Source: Hydrogenophaga sp.
GTDB lineage: Bacteria; Pseudomonadota; Gammaproteobacteria; Burkholderiales; Burkholderiaceae
DNA length: 18,446 nt
Direction of reading: 5' to 3'
NCBI GenBank assembly: GCA_025458545.1
Contig: JALOSH010000011.1
Location: forward strand, 1 to 18,446
Numbering within the stretch: position 1 is the stretch's first letter; every line of letters starts with the position of its first letter. The translations under genes and the position numbers were made by a program. Positions 14,853 through 18,446 of the stretch are shown here, piece after piece. The notes below the pieces were generated by a model. The model did not search any database. It had not been told where the DNA came from and worked only from the letters and a program-made list of their open reading frames with translations.

Positions 14853-15782
14853 TCAGGAGTGCTGCGGTGCCGGTGAGCGCCCGCCATGCCCAGCGGGCGG
14901 CTTGTAGCGGTCGTATGACCACAGGTATTGCCGCGGGCATTCTCGCACCAGGCTTTCCATGGCCTGATTGATCTGCCGCGCAGCGGTGGGTGCCTCGCTG
15001 GAGAGTGGCCCCCAGGTCGCTTCGTCGAAGCGGCGCACGTGCACGCAATAGCCGCGACCCCAGGGCAGGCGCTCGCCCCAGGCCAACAGCACCTGAGCAT
15101 CGGCCGCCAGGGCCAGGCGGGCCGAGAGTGTCATGGTGTATGCGTCCCGACCAAAAAACGGCGCCCAAACGCCCTGCCCATCGGGCGGCACCTGATCGGG
15201 CAGCAGGCCCACCACTTCGCCCGACTTGAGCGCCTTGATCATTTGCTTGACGCCAGCCAGCGTGGTCGGTGCCGTCCGCAGGCCCGGACGCTGGCGCGCG
15301 CCGGCCACCAGCTCGCGCAGCCAGGGCTGGCGCGAGGGCCGGTACAGCACGGTGATGGGGTGGCTCGCGCCAAAGCGCTGCGCATAGGCCTGCGCCGCGA
15401 TCTCGAAACAGCCAAGGTGGGGCGTGAGAAACAGCATGCCGCGCCCATGGGCCTGAGCCGCCTCGATGCAAGCCGCGCCTTCCCACCCGATCACCACCGG
15501 GCGCCCGAGCCACAGGCGGGGCAGCTCGGTCACCAGCTTGCCGGCTTCGCCCACCGAGGCCAGCAGGTCGCGCCGGGCAATGCCGGCCAGGCGCGCATGG
15601 GCCAACAGCCGACGGCGGTAGCGGCCCGAGGCCAGAAAGCTGATCCAGCCCAGCAGCCAGCCCAGCGCGTGCAGCCATGCCAGCGGAAAGACCGACAGGA
15701 AGCGGAAGAGGAACTGGACAAAAAGCGTCACGTGATCGGGATCAAACAGGCGGTCTGCGAGAAGGAAAACACGGTCGGCCAA
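14853..15782 (-). CDS. LpxL/HtrB-like lysophospholipid acyltransferase family protein (HX4E type)
   Basis: 309 residues if the TTG at 15782 is used; a GTG at 15731 (residue 18) is a plausible alternative, placing translation just before the membrane segment FVQFLFRFLSVFPLAWLHALGWLLGW. No in-frame ATG exists near either. The catalytic box is HLGCFE, with His122 and Glu127 (HX4E), inside GMLFLTPHLGCFEIAAQ. Then come ITVLYRP and the LLPDQVPPDGQGVWAPFFGR block, both characteristic of lipid A acyltransferases, and a C-terminal YLWSYDRYKPP. It lacks the NWALCFP block of its downstream neighbour. The two share the same fold and probably arose by an old tandem duplication. The gene is divergent from metK across 141 bp. 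It likely acts on lipid A or a related lipid at the inner membrane. Confidence 0.85.
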   Translation of the reverse strand: MADRVFLLADRLFDPDHVTLFVQFLFRFLSVFPLAWLHALGWLLGWISFLASGRYRRRLLAHARLAGIARRDLLASVGEAGKLVTELPRLWLGRPVVIGWEGAACIEAAQAHGRGMLFLTPHLGCFEIAAQAYAQRFGASHPITVLYRPSRQPWLRELVAGARQRPGLRTAPTTLAGVKQMIKALKSGEVVGLLPDQVPPDGQGVWAPFFGRDAYTMTLSARLALAADAQVLLAWGERLPWGRGYCVHVRRFDEATWGPLSSEAPTAARQINQAMESLVRECPRQYLWSYDRYKPPAGHGGRSPAPQHS

Positions 15783-15804
15783 CAGCCATCGATCCGGGCT
15801 GGTC

Positions 15805-15810
15805 TAAAAT
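15805..15810 (+). promoter_or_regulatory. -10-like element for metK
   Basis: TAAAAT lies 113 nt before the metK ATG. Transcription would start near 15817. No good -35 is seen at 16-18 nt upstream. The call is tentative. Confidence 0.35.
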
Positions 15811-15923
15811 CCGCCCATCGCCGAGTTACTGAACTAATTGCGGGGCGATTCACAAATTCCGCTAAAGCGTTCGCCGAACTCTGAAGACCGGCAACGCCGA
15901 TCCATCAACTTTGGAGTTTAACC
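15811..15923 (+). promoter_or_regulatory. metK 5' leader with several inverted repeats
   Basis: ATCGCC (15817-15822) can pair with GGCGAT (15844-15849), enclosing a small hairpin AGTT-ACTG-AACT (15824-15835). GTTC-GCC-GAAC (15869-15879) and CGGC-AAC-GCCG (15889-15899) form two more. GAGTT (15823-15827) could alternatively pair with AACTC (15877-15881). The leader ends in a good ribosome site, GGAG at 15913-15916, 7 nt from the ATG. It does not match any SAM or SAH riboswitch class I can recall. Confidence 0.35.
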
Positions 15924-17108
15924 ATGGCGAACGACTTTCTTTTCACCTCCGAATCCGTCTCTGAAGGCCACCCCGACAAGGTCGCCGACCAGATTTCCGA
16001 CGCGATCCTGGACGCGATCTTCAAGCAGGACCCGCGCAGCCGCGTGGCCGCCGAGACCCTGACCAACACCGGTCTGGTGGTGCTGGCGGGCGAGATCACC
16101 ACCAATGCGCACGTCGATTACATCCAGGTCGCGCGCGACACCATCAAGCGCATCGGTTACGACAACACCGAGTACGGCATCGACTACAAAGGCTGCGCCG
16201 TCATGGTCTGCTACGACAAGCAGTCCAACGACATCGCCCAGGGCGTGGACCACGCCTCGGACGACCACCTGAACACCGGCGCTGGCGACCAGGGCCTGAT
16301 GTTCGGCTACGCCTGCGACGAAACGCCCGAGCTGATGCCCGCGCCCATTTACTACGCCCACCGCCTGATGGAGCGCCAGGCCCAGTTGCGCAAAGACGGC
16401 CGCCTGCCCTTCTTGCGGCCCGACGCCAAGAGCCAGGTGACCATGCGCTATGTGGACGGCAAGCCGCACAGCATCGACACGGTGGTGCTGTCTACCCAGC
16501 ACAGCCCGGACCAGAGCGAGACCCAGCACAAGATGAAGGCCAGCTTCACCGAAGCCATCATCGAAGAAATCATCAAGCCGGTGCTGCCCAAAGAGTGGCT
16601 GAAAGACACCAAGTACCTGATCAACCCGACCGGCCGCTTCGTGGTGGGCGGCCCGCAGGGTGACTGCGGCCTGACCGGGCGCAAGATCATTGTGGACACC
16701 TACGGCGGCGCCTGCCCGCACGGCGGCGGCGCGTTCTCGGGCAAGGACCCGTCCAAGGTGGACCGCTCGGCCGCTTACGCCGCGCGCTACGTGGCCAAGA
16801 ACATCGTGGCCGCCGGCCTGGCCAAGCAGTGCCAGATCCAGGTGGCGTACGCCATCGGCGTGGCCCGGCCGATGAACATCACGGTCTACACCGAAGGCAC
16901 CGGCGTGATCCCGGACGACCGACTGGCCGCGCTGGTGCAGGAACACTTCGACCTGCGCCCCAAAGGCATCATCCAGATGCTGGATCTGCTGCGCCCGATC
17001 TACGAAAAAACCGCGGCTTATGGCCACTTCGGCCGCGAAGAACCGGAATTCGTGTGGGAAAGCACCGACAAAGCGGCGGCGCTGCGCGCGGCGGCTGGCC
17101 TGAAATGA
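15924..17108 (+). CDS. metK: S-adenosylmethionine synthetase (methionine adenosyltransferase)
   Basis: 394 residues (E. coli MetK: 384). Cytosolic enzyme making S-adenosylmethionine from methionine and ATP, with release of phosphate and pyrophosphate. All family signatures are present: [18 protein letters not shown] near the N-terminus with the catalytic [16 protein letters not shown] for the adenosine and active-site loop, [22 protein letters not shown], and the glycine-rich phosphate loop [19 protein letters not shown]. The start has GGAG 7 nt upstream. It is a single-gene unit: divergent from the acyltransferase pair on the left and closed by a strong terminator on the right. The 113-nt leader shows possible structure. 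SAM-dependent lipid or membrane links to the acyltransferases are not evident; the neighbourhood is probably just conserved order. Confidence 0.98.
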   Translation: MANDFLFTSESVSEGHPDKVADQISDAILDAIFKQDPRSRVAAETLTNTGLVVLAGEITTNAHVDYIQVARDTIKRIGYDNTEYGIDYKGCAVMVCYDKQSNDIAQGVDHASDDHLNTGAGDQGLMFGYACDETPELMPAPIYYAHRLMERQAQLRKDGRLPFLRPDAKSQVTMRYVDGKPHSIDTVVLSTQHSPDQSETQHKMKASFTEAIIEEIIKPVLPKEWLKDTKYLINPTGRFVVGGPQGDCGLTGRKIIVDTYGGACPHGGGAFSGKDPSKVDRSAAYAARYVAKNIVAAGLAKQCQIQVAYAIGVARPMNITVYTEGTGVIPDDRLAALVQEHFDLRPKGIIQMLDLLRPIYEKTAAYGHFGREEPEFVWESTDKAAALRAAAGLK

Positions 17109-17156
17109 AGACTTTCTGTTGAGCGGCTTGTAAGCCAGCGCCAACTTTCACCTAGA

Positions 17157-17187
17157 AGCCCCTGAGCGCAAGCCAGGGGCTTTTTTT
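17157..17187 (+). terminator. Rho-independent terminator of metK
   Basis: An 8-bp stem AGCCCCTG (17157-17164) / CAGGGGCT (17174-17181) carries inside it a bulged A and a further GC/GC pair closing a GCAA tetraloop. It is followed by seven T residues (17181-17187). It lies 48 nt after the metK stop. Confidence 0.92.
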
Positions 17188-17287
17188 CGTCGCGATCACA
17201 GCCCGGGCCCCGCAAAGCCCTGAATTTTTGGCGGCGGCGTCCGATATGAACAGCACAGACGGATTTTCCTGTGCCTAGCAACGATCT

Positions 17288-17291
17288 GGAG
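17288..17291 (+). promoter_or_regulatory. Ribosome binding site of the PAS protein gene
   Basis: GGAG 9 nt before the ATG at 17301 favours that start over the in-frame GTG at 17271, which has only a weak GGA upstream. Confidence 0.5.
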
Positions 17292-17300
17292 CCCCGATAC

Positions 17301-18446
17301 ATGGACCACACCCTCAGCCTGGACCGGACCGAAGCCGACCAAGACTTGGAAACCCTGGTCGCGCAGCGCACCCGCGAGCTGCAGCAGGCGCTGACCCGCG
17401 CCCAATCGCTGTACGACAACGCACCTTGCGGCTATCTCTCGCTCGACGCCGAGTTGCGCTTTGTCAACATGAACCAGACCCTGCTGAACTGGCTGGGCTA
17501 TGGGCGTGACGACCTGAGGTCCTTGAGCGCAGCCGATGTGATCGATCCGGGCCTGCGGGACACCGCCAGGGACCGCCTGCAAAAACTGGCGCGCGGCGAA
17601 GCCAGCGAACCGCTGGAGCTTGACATGCGGCGCCAGGATGGCAGCCGCTTCCCCGCGATGTGGACCTCCACCGCCGTGCTCGACGACGAAGGCCACTTCC
17701 TGCACAGCAACACCACGGTGCAGGACATCAGCGAACGCAAGTTCGCCGAGCAGCGCCTGAGCGCACACGAAGGCTTTTTGCAGACCATCACCGACCGCAT
17801 ACCGGTGCACCTGGCGTATTACGACAAGGATCTGGTGTGCCGCTTCGTGAACACCGCGCATGCCCGCAGCAACGGAAAGTTCGCCCATGAAATGATCGGC
17901 GAACCGCTGGCCCAGGTGGTGCCGCCCGATCTGCTGCCCGACATCCTGCCGCACGTGGCCGACGCACTGAACGGTCAGCCCCAGACCTTTGAAGTTCAGC
18001 GAGGCGACCCGAACGGCGCACGCACCTTCTACGAGATCCACTACATCCCCGACCTGCAGAACGGCGTTGTGGAGGGCATCTTCATCGAGCTGCACGACAT
18101 CACGGAACGCAAGCGCACCGAAGAGTTCGTGCTGGAAGCCAACCGCGATCTGGAAGAGCGGGTGCGCGAGCGCAGCGCCGAGCTGTTCCAGAGCGAGCAG
18201 CGCTACCGCCTGATGGTGGACGCGATCCAGGACTACTGCGTCTACTTCGTGGACGAAGAAGGCACCGTGACCGAGTGGACCGAGAGCGCCCAGCGCCTGC
18301 ACGGCCACCGCCGCCAGCAGGTGGTGGGCAAGCCCTACCGCCAGTTACTGGCGCTGAACAACGCGGGGGAGGACGAAGTCGACCCGGCCCAGGTGCTGCG
18401 CCTGGCCAAAGCCCACGGCCAGTGGGAAACCCGTGGCTGGCGCCTG
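17301..18446 (+). CDS. Multi-PAS cytoplasmic signalling protein (N-terminal part, cut by window edge)
   Basis: 382 codons are visible and the frame is open at the right edge. The ATG at 17301 has GGAG 9 nt upstream; an in-frame GTG at 17271 is less well supported. There is no signal peptide or membrane segment, so sensing is probably cytoplasmic. A short coiled coil (about residues 15-36) leads to PAS 1 (about 36-147, ending in the S-box motif DISERK) and PAS 2 (about 157-271, ending in DITERK). A charged helical linker (about 274-300, ANRDLEERVRERSAELFQSE) follows, then the start of PAS 3 (about 300 onward). Such arrays normally end in a histidine kinase or a GGDEF/EAL module; which one cannot be seen here. 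Ligand or cofactor for the PAS domains is unknown. Confidence 0.9.
   Translation, partial: MDHTLSLDRTEADQDLETLVAQRTRELQQALTRAQSLYDNAPCGYLSLDAELRFVNMNQTLLNWLGYGRDDLRSLSAADVIDPGLRDTARDRLQKLARGEASEPLELDMRRQDGSRFPAMWTSTAVLDDEGHFLHSNTTVQDISERKFAEQRLSAHEGFLQTITDRIPVHLAYYDKDLVCRFVNTAHARSNGKFAHEMIGEPLAQVVPPDLLPDILPHVADALNGQPQTFEVQRGDPNGARTFYEIHYIPDLQNGVVEGIFIELHDITERKRTEEFVLEANRDLEERVRERSAELFQSEQRYRLMVDAIQDYCVYFVDEEGTVTEWTESAQRLHGHRRQQVVGKPYRQLLALNNAGEDEVDPAQVLRLAKAHGQWETRGWRL

Noticed and set aside
15811..15923. Known SAM or SAH riboswitch class at metK
   Set aside because: I could not fit the conserved core of any class I know to this leader; only generic inverted repeats are seen.
15918..17144. 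A 408-codon open frame antisense to metK
   Set aside because: Composition is His/Val/Gly-biased without motifs; it mirrors the codon pattern of metK, which is certain.
17196..18308. A 370-codon open frame antisense to the PAS protein gene, running through the metK downstream gap
   Set aside because: No recognisable domain and shadow-like composition; the plus frame encodes clear PAS domains with a ribosome site.
1..18446. Mobile elements, CRISPR arrays, tRNA/rRNA genes, toxin-antitoxin or defence genes
   Set aside because: Both strands were read for repeats, transposase motifs and RNA gene hallmarks; none was found and nearly all sequence is assigned to conserved genes.

Overview
The window reads as ordinary, high-GC chromosomal DNA of a betaproteobacterium of the order Burkholderiales, most likely a Comamonadaceae-type organism. 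The basis is the combination of a type IV pilus pilMNOPQ operon divergent from a PBP1a gene, a system II (ResB/CcsB) cytochrome c maturation pair beside a cytochrome c4 and engB, and a pair of LpxL-like acyltransferases divergent from metK. The family is inferred from gene content and protein character only. There is no sign of mobile DNA, CRISPR, tRNA, rRNA or a foreign island. Gene packing is tight, and nearly all of the window is assigned.

Left part (1-3745, minus strand): pilM-pilN-pilO-pilP-pilQ, the inner-membrane alignment complex and outer-membrane secretin of the type IV pilus. Three of the four junctions are ATGA stop/start overlaps. pilQ runs off the left edge. A 270-bp divergent promoter region (3746-4015) separates pilM from mrcA (PBP1a), which is read rightward to 6466.

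Middle (6456-13029): cyaY (frataxin) ends inside the 3' end of mrcA and is divergent from a very small lipoprotein gene, lptM. Next, on the minus strand, come msrP-msrQ (periplasmic methionine sulfoxide reductase and its haem-binding membrane partner), then resB-ccsB (haem delivery and ligation to apocytochromes c), then a dihaem cytochrome c4 that is a natural client of that machinery. Iron, haem and envelope redox proteins are therefore concentrated here.

Right part (13127-18446): engB (50S assembly GTPase) reads rightward and converges on two tandem LpxL/HtrB-family acyltransferases (minus strand). These are divergent from metK (S-adenosylmethionine synthetase), which ends in a textbook intrinsic terminator. 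A multi-PAS signalling protein starts at 17301 and is cut by the right edge before its output domain.

I did not find a new biological system. The points worth a second look are regulatory: a terminator-like hairpin with a U-tract only 12 nt before the resB start codon; a possibly structured metK leader; overlapping divergent cyaY/lptM promoters that may make lptM leaderless; the unusual lptM neighbourhood without lysA; and the tandem acyltransferases with different catalytic boxes (HX4D and HX4E).
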